Positions 18,106 to 28,527 of a stretch of DNA of 64,000 bases are shown here, in pieces (position 1 is the first letter of the stretch; each line of letters opens with the position of its first letter). The stretch spans positions 124,001 through 188,000 of the forward strand of contig NZ_JAUTDO010000008.1 in assembly GCF_030646165.1 (NCBI RefSeq). Reading direction: 5' to 3'. The notes beneath the pieces were generated by a model. The model saw nothing but the letters and a program-made list of their open reading frames with translations. It had not been told where the DNA came from and did no database searches. This DNA comes from Conexibacter sp. CPCC 206217. GTDB taxonomy: Bacteria > Actinomycetota > Thermoleophilia > Solirubrobacterales > Solirubrobacteraceae. The position numbers and the translations under genes are program-made.

Positions 18106-18111
18106 TGTGCC

Positions 18112-20496
<2,385 letters not shown>

Positions 20497-20592
20497 CGCG
20501 TCATCCTAAGCGCGGCTCGGCGCGCGGCGCTTCTCCGATCCTGCTCGCTTGCGGCGGAGCGGAGTCCGCTTGCGGCGGCGGCTGCGCTGCTT

Positions 20593-21219
20593 TCAGGTGA
20601 AGCGGACCTTGCCGTTCGATCTCGCGCGCGCCTGGGCGCGTGTGACGAACTCCAGCCGCTTCGTCGCCGCGCGGAAGAGGCGTGTGACGAGGCGGATGCG
20701 CGCGTTCTCCGAGCGCAGGTCCAGCAGCCCCTGCTTCGCCTCCAGCCCGAAGTCGACGGTCGCCGCCATCGCGTAGGCGCTCATCGTCGCCAGCTCCTGC
20801 GCGTCGGGCCGTCTGTCGGTCGCGCGCTCGACCAGCTCGGCGTACAGCTCGCGCGCGAGCGTCGCGGCGGCTTCGTCGAGCACCTCCTCGCGATCCTCGA
20901 GGAACTCGACCGTGCCGACCGGCCACGGCAGCCGCTCGTCGCGGTCGACGATGTCGAACGGCCGCGTCCCGCGCGCGAGCAGGTTCAGCCTGCCGTCCTC
21001 CATCCGCTCCAGTACCTCGCTGATCTCGCATGCGCAGCCAATCGGGCGCAGTCCGTCGTCGGACATCCAGACGATCCCGAACTCGCTGCCGCGCGTCAGA
21101 CAGCGCTCGATCATCATCTTGTAACGCTGCTCGAAGATGTGCAGCGGCACGATCTCGCCGGGCAGCGCGACGATGCCGAGCGGAAAGAGGGGAAACTCGC
21201 GCATGAGCCGGTTGGGCAT
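20593..21219 (-). CDS. LON substrate-binding-domain protein
   Basis: 208 residues. FPLFPLGIVALPGEIVPLHI and FEQRYKMMIERCL are the hallmark of the Lon N-terminal (LAN) domain; there is no ATPase or protease part. Such stand-alone proteins are common in actinobacteria and presumably bind unfolded protein or act as adaptors. It is a single gene, divergent from the photolyase. Confidence 0.85.
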   Translation of the reverse strand: MPNRLMREFPLFPLGIVALPGEIVPLHIFEQRYKMMIERCLTRGSEFGIVWMSDDGLRPIGCACEISEVLERMEDGRLNLLARGTRPFDIVDRDERLPWPVGTVEFLEDREEVLDEAAATLARELYAELVERATDRRPDAQELATMSAYAMAATVDFGLEAKQGLLDLRSENARIRLVTRLFRAATKRLEFVTRAQARARSNGKVRFT

Positions 21220-21284
21220 GGTTCGGGAGTCTAGGCCCCGGCGCGTGGTGAGCCGCTCGCCCCCGTGCGTCCGTACTCAGCGCG

Positions 21285-22727
21285 ATGGCCTCACGCGACG
21301 ACTCGACCGCGCTCGTCTGGCTGCGGCGCGACCTGCGGCTGCACGACCATCCGCAGCTCCTGCGGGCGCTCGGCGAGCACGCGCGCGTGGTGCCGGTGTT
21401 CGTGTTCGATCCGGCGCTGCTGCGGGGGCGCTTCGCGTCCGGTCCGCGGACCGCGTTCATGCTCGCGTGTCTGCGCGAGCTGGACGGCGATCTGCGCGAG
21501 CGCGGGAGCGGGCTCGTCGTGCGGCACGGGCGACCCGAGCGGGAGCTGGTCGCGCTCGCCCGCGCGACGGGCGCGAGCGCGGTGCTGTGGGCGAGCGACG
21601 CGACGCCGTACGCGCTCGCGCGCGACAGACGGGTCCGGGAGGCGTTGGCGGAGGCGGACGTCGAGGCGGTGCCGGGGCCTGGCAACTTCGTCGCGGACGT
21701 CGGCCGGCCGCGCACGAGAGGCGGCACGCCGTTCAGCGTCTTCACCCCGTTTCAGCGCGCGTGGGAGGCGTTGGAGCGGCGCCCGGTGCAGCGCGCCCCG
21801 GCCGAGCTGCCGCCGTTGCCGTCGGCGCTCGCGAAGGGACGGCTGGCGGGGCTGGAGGCGCTGCTGGGGAAGCGGCGGGCGGGGGACGCCGTCGAACCCG
21901 TCGTCGAACCCGGCGAAGCCGCCGCCCGGCGCGCTGCCGCCCGTTGGCTCGACGGACCGCTGGAGCGCTATGCGCGCGACCACGACCGGCTCGCGGGCGG
22001 CGCGTCGGAGCTGTCGGCGCATCTGCGCTTCGGGACGCTGTCGGCGCGCGAACTGGAACAGCGGGCGGGGCGGCGCGGCGGGGAGGGGGCGGACGCGTTC
22101 GTGCGGCAGCTCGCCTGGCGCGACTTCTACGCGCACGTCCTGCTGCACCACCCCGCGAACCTGCATTCAGAGCATCAGGAACGGATGCGCGCGCTCGCCT
22201 GGGACGAGGACGAGCAGCTGCTGCGCGCCTGGCAGGACGGTCAGACCGGCTATCCGCTCGTCGACGCCGGCATGCGCCAGTTGCGCGCGTGCGGCTGGAT
22301 GCACAACCGCGCGCGGTTGGTCGTCGGCTCGTTCCTGACGAAGGATCTGCAGCTCGACTGGCGCCTCGGCGAGGCGTGGTTCATGCGCTGGCTGCTCGAC
22401 GGCGACGTCGCGTCCAACAACGGCAACTGGCAGTGGATCGCCTCCGTCGGCGTCGACCCCGCGCCGGCCTTCCGCCGCCTGCTCAACCCGACCCTGCAGC
22501 AGCAGCGCCACGACCCGCGCGGCGAGTACGTGCGCCGCTGGGTGCCCGAACTGGCCGGCGTCCCCGACGACCGGCTCGCCGAGCCGTGGACGATGAGCGA
22601 CGAGCAGCAACGCGCCGCGCATTGCGTGATCGGCGAGGACTACCCGGCGCCGATCGTCGATCACGCGGTCGAGCGCAAGCGCGCGCTGGAGCGCTATCGG
22701 GCGGCCGGTTCGGCGACGTCGCGCTGA
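21285..22727 (+). CDS. phrB: Deoxyribodipyrimidine photolyase
   Basis: 480 residues, normal length. The N-terminal domain opens with ALVWLRRDLRLHDHPQLL. The FAD-binding helical domain carries LRFGTLSARE, FVRQLAWRDFYAHVL, GYPLVDAGMRQLRACGWMHN and the typical NNGNWQWIASVG. These are those of class I CPD photolyases, which repair UV dimers with blue light using FADH-. Asn in the NNGNWQW motif supports photolyase rather than cryptochrome. The last 34 bases overlap the remnant of a convergent gene. Confidence 0.92.
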   Translation: MASRDDSTALVWLRRDLRLHDHPQLLRALGEHARVVPVFVFDPALLRGRFASGPRTAFMLACLRELDGDLRERGSGLVVRHGRPERELVALARATGASAVLWASDATPYALARDRRVREALAEADVEAVPGPGNFVADVGRPRTRGGTPFSVFTPFQRAWEALERRPVQRAPAELPPLPSALAKGRLAGLEALLGKRRAGDAVEPVVEPGEAAARRAAARWLDGPLERYARDHDRLAGGASELSAHLRFGTLSARELEQRAGRRGGEGADAFVRQLAWRDFYAHVLLHHPANLHSEHQERMRALAWDEDEQLLRAWQDGQTGYPLVDAGMRQLRACGWMHNRARLVVGSFLTKDLQLDWRLGEAWFMRWLLDGDVASNNGNWQWIASVGVDPAPAFRRLLNPTLQQQRHDPRGEYVRRWVPELAGVPDDRLAEPWTMSDEQQRAAHCVIGEDYPAPIVDHAVERKRALERYRAAGSATSR

Positions 22728-23116
22728 GACGCCGCCGCCTCCAAGCCACGCGCCAGCTTCGCGAGCCGCCCCACGCCGCGCCGGATCGCCGGTTCGGCGA
22801 CGTTGCCGAAGCCGAGCACGAGGCCGGGCGGGCTCGGGGTCGCGGCGTACCAGCTGAGGCCGTGCAGGCGCATGCCGACAGCCTCCGCACGTTTCAGCAG
22901 CGCGCGTTCGTCGAGCTGCTCGGGCATCAGCGCGACGAAGCTGAGGCCGGCGGCGACCCCGGCTGGGCGCCAGTCGGGCAGCTCGCGCTCCATCGCCGCC
23001 ACGAGCGCGTCGCGGCGGGCGCGGTAGTTGGGTCGCATCCGGCGCAGGTGCCGGTCCAGCTCGCCGCGCTCGAGGAAGTCGGCGAGCGCGAGCTGGTCGA
23101 GCACGGCCGCGCTGGC
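22694..23116 (-). pseudogene. C-terminal remnant of a MocR/PdxR-type regulator
   Basis: The frame reads ASAAVLDQLALADFLERGEL, DRHLRRMRPNYRARRDAL and AGLSFVALMP, the last third of the aminotransferase-like domain of MocR/PdxR regulators. The HTH and the first two thirds, including the PLP lysine region, are missing. Homology stops sharply at about 23116, exactly where the remnant of another gene on the other strand begins. The only possible internal start is a GTG, so this is a broken gene, not a small protein. Confidence 0.7.
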
Positions 23117-23121
23117 GCGAC

Positions 23122-23307
23122 CGCCCCGCGATCGACCGCGGCGACGGGATCTTCCTCGCCGGCGATTCCGTCGCGGCAGCGGGCATGCTGACCGACCCGG
23201 CGGTGACGAGTGCGCTGGAGGCGGCGCGCGGGGCGTTGGCGTGGGCGGCCGCGCCCGCGCCCGCGCCTCAGGCCCCGGGCTTGCGCGCCGCGAGCAGCAG
23301 GTTGTAG
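23122..23307 (+). pseudogene. C-terminal remnant of a FAD-dependent oxidoreductase
   Basis: Read from 23122 the frame gives PAIDRGDGIFLAGDSVAAAG and MLTDPAVTSALEAARGAL, the end of a flavin oxidoreductase of the phytoene dehydrogenase/amine oxidase type, where GD binds the FAD ribityl chain. There is no start codon or N-terminal part. It ends with TAG at 23305 inside the 3' end of the convergent methyltransferase gene. With the MocR remnant it marks a deletion scar. Confidence 0.6.
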
Positions 23308-24200
23308 AAGATCGCCGCCGGCAGGCGGCCTTCGAGCAGCGCCTCGTCGACCTTCTGGAAGGCGAGGTAGCCGCGGTAGGCGTACTGCCGCCAGCCCCAT
23401 GGCACGTCCTCGGGCTCGGCGGTCGCCTCCAGCGCGCGGTTGGTCCAGCCGAACCAGTTCGCGGTCAGCTCCTCGCCGCGGACGTTGACGTCGGTGAAGC
23501 CGGCCGCGCGCGCGACGTCGGCGAGGTCGCCGGGGGCGAACGCGTGGATGTCGACGAACTGCTCCAGCTTGTGGTCCTCGTGGTGACCCTGCGCGCCGCC
23601 GTGGCCGTTGCCGAGCGCGCCCGCGGGGCGCGCTCTCATCAGCCAGCGCCACGCCGGCGCGACCGCGGTCGCGCCGCGCTTGGGGATCTGCGCGAGGCGG
23701 TCGCCGTAGCGCGACGGCTCGCCCGCGAAGACGATCATGCCGCCGGGGCGCAGCACGCGGTCGAACTCGGCGAACGCCCGCGCCAGGTCCGGCAGGTGGT
23801 GCAGGACCGCGTGGCCGAGCACGAGGTCGAAGGAGCCGTCCTCGAACGGCAGCGCGTCGGCGCCGGCGACGGCGGTCTCGACGTCGAGCCCGAGCCGCTC
23901 GGCGTTGCCGCGCAGCGTCTCGATCATCCCGGGCGAGATGTCGGTGCAGGTCGCCTGCTCGATCACGCCCGCCTGCAGCAGGTTGAGCGAGAAGTAGCCG
24001 GTGCCGGAGCCGATCTCCAGCGAGCGCTCGAAGCCGTCCTCGACCTGCGAGCCGAGCACCTTGCGCAGCTTCAACAGCACCTGGTGCTGACCGATCTCGC
24101 CGAAGTCGATGCCCCACTTGGCGTCGTACGTGTCGGCGGCGACGTCGTGGTACTTCGTGTTGACGTCGCGGATGTCCTCAGCGGTGCTTGGAGCCTCCAT
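23268..24200 (-). CDS. SAM-dependent methyltransferase
   Basis: 310 residues. SLEIGSGTGYFSLNLLQAG is motif I for SAM binding, CTDISPGMIE motif II, and FDLVLGHAVLHHLPDLARAF with RVLRPGGMIVFAG motifs III-IV: a class I methyltransferase of the UbiE/Methyltransf_11 type. The long C-terminal part (WGWRQYAYRGYLAFQKVDEA) is unassigned. It is divergent from the Rv3030-like methyltransferase with 30 bases between the starts, so the two may be co-regulated. The substrate is unknown. Confidence 0.85.
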   Translation of the reverse strand: MEAPSTAEDIRDVNTKYHDVAADTYDAKWGIDFGEIGQHQVLLKLRKVLGSQVEDGFERSLEIGSGTGYFSLNLLQAGVIEQATCTDISPGMIETLRGNAERLGLDVETAVAGADALPFEDGSFDLVLGHAVLHHLPDLARAFAEFDRVLRPGGMIVFAGEPSRYGDRLAQIPKRGATAVAPAWRWLMRARPAGALGNGHGGAQGHHEDHKLEQFVDIHAFAPGDLADVARAAGFTDVNVRGEELTANWFGWTNRALEATAEPEDVPWGWRQYAYRGYLAFQKVDEALLEGRLPAAIFYNLLLAARKPGA

Positions 24201-24230
24201 AGGCCGCGGGAGTCTACGCTGTCGATCCTC

Positions 24231-25004
24231 ATGGAGACCGCATACGTTCAGTCGAATCAGCCCGACGGCGTGCCGCCGCTGGAGCTCACCGGTGAGCGCA
24301 CGCTGCCGGACGTGCCGGAGGAGAACTACTGGTACCGCCGCCACCTCGCGGTCTACGAGTGGATCGCCGCGCGCGCGGTCGGTCAGCGCGTGGTCGACAT
24401 GGCCTGCGGCGAGGGCTACGGCAGCGAGCTGCTGGCGCGCACCGCGCGCGGCGTCGTCGGCGTCGACGCCAATCCGGAGGCGCACGAGCACGCGCGGCTG
24501 CGCTACGTGCGCCCGCACCTGCGCTTCGAGCGCGACCTCGTCGAGCGCTTCTCCGAGCAGTCCGACGCGGTCGTCTTCCTGCAGACGATCGAGCACGTGC
24601 AGAACCCGGACGAGATCCTCGAGCACTTCAAGTCGATGCTGACCCCGGGCGGCGTCGCGTACGTCTCGACGCCGAACCTGCTGACGCTCGCGCCCGAGGG
24701 CGCCGAGAAGTCCGACAATCCCTGGCACGTCAAGGAGTACCGCGCCGCCGAGTTCCGCGCGCTGTGCGACGCGCACTTCCCGCAGGTCGAGCTGTACGGC
24801 CTCTTCCACGCGCGCAAGCTGCGCGTCCACGAGCTGGCGATCAGACACCTCGGCTGGGACGCGATCCACAGACGCGCCGGCTTCACGAGACCGTTCTACG
24901 ACCGCTTCACGCCCGCGATCTCCGCGCGTGACTTCCGCCTGCGCCTGGGCGACGACGCCGCGCTGGCCGGGGCGCTCGACTTCGTCGCCGTCTGCCGCAC
25001 CTGA
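24231..25004 (+). CDS. Methyltransferase similar to mycobacterial Rv3030
   Basis: 257 residues. LELTGERTLPDVPEENYWYR near the start, the SAM motif DMACGEGYGSELLA, IEHVQNPDEILEHF, YVSTPN and ELYGLFHARKLR all correspond, from memory, to Rv3030, the 1-O-methyltransferase of the methylglucose lipopolysaccharide (MGLP) cluster. Only 7 bases separate it from the GH57 gene and a GT4 gene follows, the same order as Rv3030-Rv3031-Rv3032. It probably methylates a glucan or its primer. Confidence 0.8.
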   Translation: METAYVQSNQPDGVPPLELTGERTLPDVPEENYWYRRHLAVYEWIAARAVGQRVVDMACGEGYGSELLARTARGVVGVDANPEAHEHARLRYVRPHLRFERDLVERFSEQSDAVVFLQTIEHVQNPDEILEHFKSMLTPGGVAYVSTPNLLTLAPEGAEKSDNPWHVKEYRAAEFRALCDAHFPQVELYGLFHARKLRVHELAIRHLGWDAIHRRAGFTRPFYDRFTPAISARDFRLRLGDDAALAGALDFVAVCRT

Positions 25005-25011
25005 GTCCGAG

Positions 25012-26577
25012 ATGAGCAGGGTCGCGGATCGCGGCGAGCTGGCGCTCGTCCTGCACACGCACATGCCCTACGTCGAGGGCTACGGCACCTGGCCGTTCGG
25101 CGAGGAATGGCTGTGGGAGGCGATCGCGTCGTGCTACCTGCCGCTGCTGTCGTTGCTGGACTCGCGCGAGGACGGCCGTGACGTGACGGTCTCCCTGACG
25201 CCGGTGCTCGCCGACCAGCTCGCTGTCCCCGACCTGGCCGATCGCTTTGCCGCATTCCTGCGCGAGGTTCGCCGCGAGACGCACCGCTTGGACGTCGACG
25301 GCTGCCGCGCGAGCGGGCGGGAGGACTGGGCGCGCGAGCTGGAGCGCTCGGCACTGGACTACGAGCGCGCGCTCTCCGGTGTCGAAGCGCTGCGACGCGA
25401 CGGCCGCGACCTGCTCAGCGCGTTCGCCCCCCACGCCGCTTGGACCTCATCCGCGACCCACGCGGTGCTGCCGCTGCTGGCGACCGACGCGGGCGTGCGG
25501 CTGCAGGTGGAGACCGGGGTCGGCGCGCATCGGGCGCGGTTCGACGGGGTGAGCGAATGGCGCGGCGGGTTCTGGCTGCCGGAGTGCGCGCATGCGCCGT
25601 GGCTCGATCCGCTGCTGGCGGAGGCCGGCGTGCACGCGGTCTGCGTCGACCTGACCGACCTGCTCGGGCGCGGCGCGGCGGCGCAGCTGGCGCCGTTGCA
25701 GAGCGCTGACGGTCCGCTGCTGGTCCCGCTCGACCGCGCGACGATCGAGCTGGTCTGGAGCGACGGCGGCTATCCCGCCCACCGTGCGTACCGCGACTAC
25801 CACGCCTTCACGGTCCATCACCACCGCGTCTGGAACAACGCGGGCGAGACGTACGACCCGGTCGCGGGGCGGGCGCAGGCGCGCGCCGACGCGGCCGACT
25901 TCGTCACGCGCACGATCGCGCGGCTCGACGCGGGCGCCGCCGAGCTGGGCCGCCCCGCGCTCGCCGTCTGCGCGATCGACACCGAGCTGCTCGGCCACTG
26001 GTGGTACGAGGGCATCGACTGGCTCGCCGCCGTCCTCGACGAGGCCGACCGCCAGGGCCTGCGGATCACCCACCTCGACGACGCCCTCGAACGCCACGCG
26101 CCCGTGCCCGTCGCCGCCCGAGGCACCGCACCCCCGCCCGCGAGGGAGGACCGCCGATCTCCTGCTGCTCAGCGACAGCAGATTGGCGCTCCGCGGTCGG
26201 ACCGGGCCGGATCGGAGCTGCCGACCACGACGTGGGGGACCCCACGCGATCTGTCGACCTGGGACGCGCCGCACGTCGCCGACCTGGCATGGCAGGCGCG
26301 CGCGCTGGAGCTGCGGACGCTCGCGGGCCGCGGTGGGGGCGATCGGGACGGGAGCGAGCGGAGCGGGCGCGCCGTGGGCGTACCGAGCAGCCGCGCGCTG
26401 CGGGAGCTGCTGGCGCTGCAGGCGAGCGACTGGGCGTTTCAGGTCACGCGCGACTCCGCCGGACCGTATCCGCGCGAGCGTGCGGCTGCGCACGCGGCCG
26501 CGCTCGAAGAGGCGCTCGACGGGATCGACCCGGACGCACCGGTTCGCGGTCTCGCGCCGCACCTCAGCTGCCGCTGA
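25012..26577 (+). CDS. GH57 alpha-1,4-glucan branching enzyme (Rv3031-like)
   Basis: 521 residues. LVLHTHMPYVEGYGTWPFGE is the GH57 opening, GGFWLPECAHAP carries the catalytic-nucleophile Glu region, and AVCAIDTELLGHWWYEG the acid Asp region; the C-terminal helical DUF1957 part is present. GH57 branching enzymes create alpha-1,6 branches. It lies between a methyltransferase and a GT4 synthase, as in the mycobacterial MGLP locus. Residues about 365-410 form a low-complexity, charged insert (APPPAREDRRSP...), which at the DNA level contains a hairpin with the core GCTCAGCGAC. The start is ATG at 25012. Confidence 0.85.
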   Translation: MSRVADRGELALVLHTHMPYVEGYGTWPFGEEWLWEAIASCYLPLLSLLDSREDGRDVTVSLTPVLADQLAVPDLADRFAAFLREVRRETHRLDVDGCRASGREDWARELERSALDYERALSGVEALRRDGRDLLSAFAPHAAWTSSATHAVLPLLATDAGVRLQVETGVGAHRARFDGVSEWRGGFWLPECAHAPWLDPLLAEAGVHAVCVDLTDLLGRGAAAQLAPLQSADGPLLVPLDRATIELVWSDGGYPAHRAYRDYHAFTVHHHRVWNNAGETYDPVAGRAQARADAADFVTRTIARLDAGAAELGRPALAVCAIDTELLGHWWYEGIDWLAAVLDEADRQGLRITHLDDALERHAPVPVAARGTAPPPAREDRRSPAAQRQQIGAPRSDRAGSELPTTTWGTPRDLSTWDAPHVADLAWQARALELRTLAGRGGGDRDGSERSGRAVGVPSSRALRELLALQASDWAFQVTRDSAGPYPRERAAAHAAALEEALDGIDPDAPVRGLAPHLSCR

Positions 26578-26686
26578 TCCCCGCTGCTCTCACCCTGTCC
26601 GTCGCACCGCGGACGGCGTGAGATGTCGGGCGCTGCACTACACTGCGGCGCGGGCGCCGGTCCTGGCCGGCGAGCCAAGTTCCGGC

Positions 26687-27895
26687 ATGGCCACCACTCG
26701 CGTCCTCATCCTCTCCTGGGAGTACCCGCCGCTGGTCGAGGGCGGCCTCGCCCGGCACGTGCGCAAGCTGTCCGAGCAGCTCGTGCGCCACGACGTCGAG
26801 GTGCACGTGCTGACGCGCGGACAGGTGCGGATGCGCGCTCACGAGGAGGTCGCCGGGGTCCACGTCCACCGTCTGCGCGAGCCGAGAAAGCCGCGCGACC
26901 TCGACGAGTTCCTGACCTGGATCGAGCAGATGAACGGCGACATGGTCACCGCCGGGCTGGAGCTGGGCGAGCGGCTCAGGTTCGATCTCGTGCACGGGCA
27001 CGACTGGCTCGTCGCGGCGGCGGGGGAGGAGCTTGCGAAGGCACTCGGCTGCCCATGGGTCGTGACGATCCACGCAACGGAGTACGGCCGTCATCAGGGC
27101 TGGGTCGACAGACACCCGCAGTCGCACATCCACGCGGTCGAGACGTGGATGGCGCGCAGCGCGGACGCCGTGATCACCTGCTCGCACTACATGCGCGATC
27201 ACGTCACCGACGTCTACGCGCTCGACGACGCCTCGGTCGCGGTGATCCCGAACGGGATCGACCCGCTCGACCTGCAGGCGGTCGAGGACCTCGACGCGCT
27301 GCGCGCGAGATTCGCCGCTCCGCACGAGCGGCTCGTGCTGCTGGTCGGCCGGCTCGTCTACGAGAAGGGCTTCCAGATCGCGCTGGAGGCGCTGCCGGGC
27401 GTGATCGAGCGGCTCGGCGACGTACGCTTCCTCGTCGCCGGCTCCGGCACCGCCGAGCGAGAGCTGAGAAGACAGGCGGCGAGACTCGGCCTGCGCAGAC
27501 ACGGCACCTTCATGGGCTGGATCGGCGACGACATGCTGCACTCGCTCTACCGCATCGCCGATCTGACGGTGGTGCCGAGCATCTACGAGCCGTTCGGGCT
27601 GGTGGCGCTGGAGGCGATGGCGTCCGGCTGCCCGACGATCGTCGCCGACACCGGCGGCCTGCGCGAGGTCGTGCCCAACGAGGAGGTCGGCCTGCGCTTC
27701 CGCTCGCGCGACCCCAGATCGCTGGCGACGATGATGGAGCGCGTGCTGTCCGACGACCCGCTGCGTGAGCGCCTGATCGCCGAGGCGAGCGAGCACGTGC
27801 TGCGCTTCGACTGGGCCGACATCGCGCGCCAGACACGCGACGTCTACGGCGAGCTGCTGCGCGGCGGCGAGCTGCGGCCGGGGCTCGCGGTCTAG
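26687..27895 (+). CDS. GT4 alpha-glucan synthase-like glycosyltransferase (Rv3032-like)
   Basis: 402 residues. LILSWEYPPLVEGGLARHVR, LVHGHDWLVA, TIHATEYGRHQGWV and VIPNGIDP are typical of the GT4/GT5 glycogen-synthase-like clade, and YEPFGLVALEAMASGCP is the donor-binding EX7E motif. From memory it is close to Rv3032, which elongates alpha-1,4-glucan in MGLP synthesis. It is probably cytosolic, using UDP- or ADP-glucose. The 109 bases before it contain a TACACT promoter-like element, so it may have its own promoter besides read-through. Confidence 0.85.
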   Translation: MATTRVLILSWEYPPLVEGGLARHVRKLSEQLVRHDVEVHVLTRGQVRMRAHEEVAGVHVHRLREPRKPRDLDEFLTWIEQMNGDMVTAGLELGERLRFDLVHGHDWLVAAAGEELAKALGCPWVVTIHATEYGRHQGWVDRHPQSHIHAVETWMARSADAVITCSHYMRDHVTDVYALDDASVAVIPNGIDPLDLQAVEDLDALRARFAAPHERLVLLVGRLVYEKGFQIALEALPGVIERLGDVRFLVAGSGTAERELRRQAARLGLRRHGTFMGWIGDDMLHSLYRIADLTVVPSIYEPFGLVALEAMASGCPTIVADTGGLREVVPNEEVGLRFRSRDPRSLATMMERVLSDDPLRERLIAEASEHVLRFDWADIARQTRDVYGELLRGGELRPGLAV

Positions 27896-28527
27896 CTCCA
27901 CACCACCCGCCGGCGCCCACGCCAGCCCCAGCCGAACAGGAAGCCGCCGAGGACGCCGGCGGTGACGCCGGCGATGATCGTGAGCACGCCGCTGCCGGTC
28001 CAGCTCGGGCCGCCCTCGGTCACGACGTAGGGGACGCCGTCCGGCCGTATCCGCTCGGAGCGGCGCGTGCCGGCGACGTAGCCGCAGACGATGCTGACGC
28101 GCCCCGGCTGCGACGTGAACGTGCCGACGGAGACGGCGTTGCCGAGCGTCGTGGAGACCGTCTGGCGCGAGCCGCTGAATCTCGTCAGCACGCCGTCGGG
28201 CATCGACGCGACGCAGCCGGTGTCGCGTGCGACGAGGTCGTCGTTCTCGGAGTTGCGCACGAGTCCGCCCTTCAGCAGCAGGTAGACGGAGTAACGGCGC
28301 CGCTCGCCGTTCGGCACGTCGAACGCGACCGCGCCGCGCAGCCCGTCGCGGACCGTCCCGCGCGCGACCGCCCGGCTCTCGATCCGGTCGCGCGCCTCGA
28401 TCGCCTGCACGATCCCCGCGACCGTCGCACCGATCCCGCCGACGAGCAGGACGACGCCGAGCAGCAACCGGATCCAGCCGTGGCGGCGGACCGTCGGGCG
28501 ACTGCCGAACGGGTCGTCGACGATCAT
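27892..28527 (-). CDS. Membrane protein of unknown function
   Basis: 211 residues with two membrane segments, about residues 19-41 (IRLLLGVVLLVGGIGATVAG) and near the C-terminus (VLTIIAGVTAGVLGGFLFGW), and an extracytoplasmic part of about 130 residues between them with two Cys. This topology matches DUF3592-like small membrane proteins but I cannot name it. The start overlaps the upstream gene as ATGA. Its stop shares CTAG with the convergent GT4 gene stop. Confidence 0.7.
   Translation of the reverse strand: MIVDDPFGSRPTVRRHGWIRLLLGVVLLVGGIGATVAGIVQAIEARDRIESRAVARGTVRDGLRGAVAFDVPNGERRRYSVYLLLKGGLVRNSENDDLVARDTGCVASMPDGVLTRFSGSRQTVSTTLGNAVSVGTFTSQPGRVSIVCGYVAGTRRSERIRPDGVPYVVTEGGPSWTGSGVLTIIAGVTAGVLGGFLFGWGWRGRRRVVWS

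Noticed and set aside
23028..24230. Upstream extension of the Rv3030-like methyltransferase
   Set aside because: It is antisense to the divergent methyltransferase; the ATG at 24231 gives a family-length protein.
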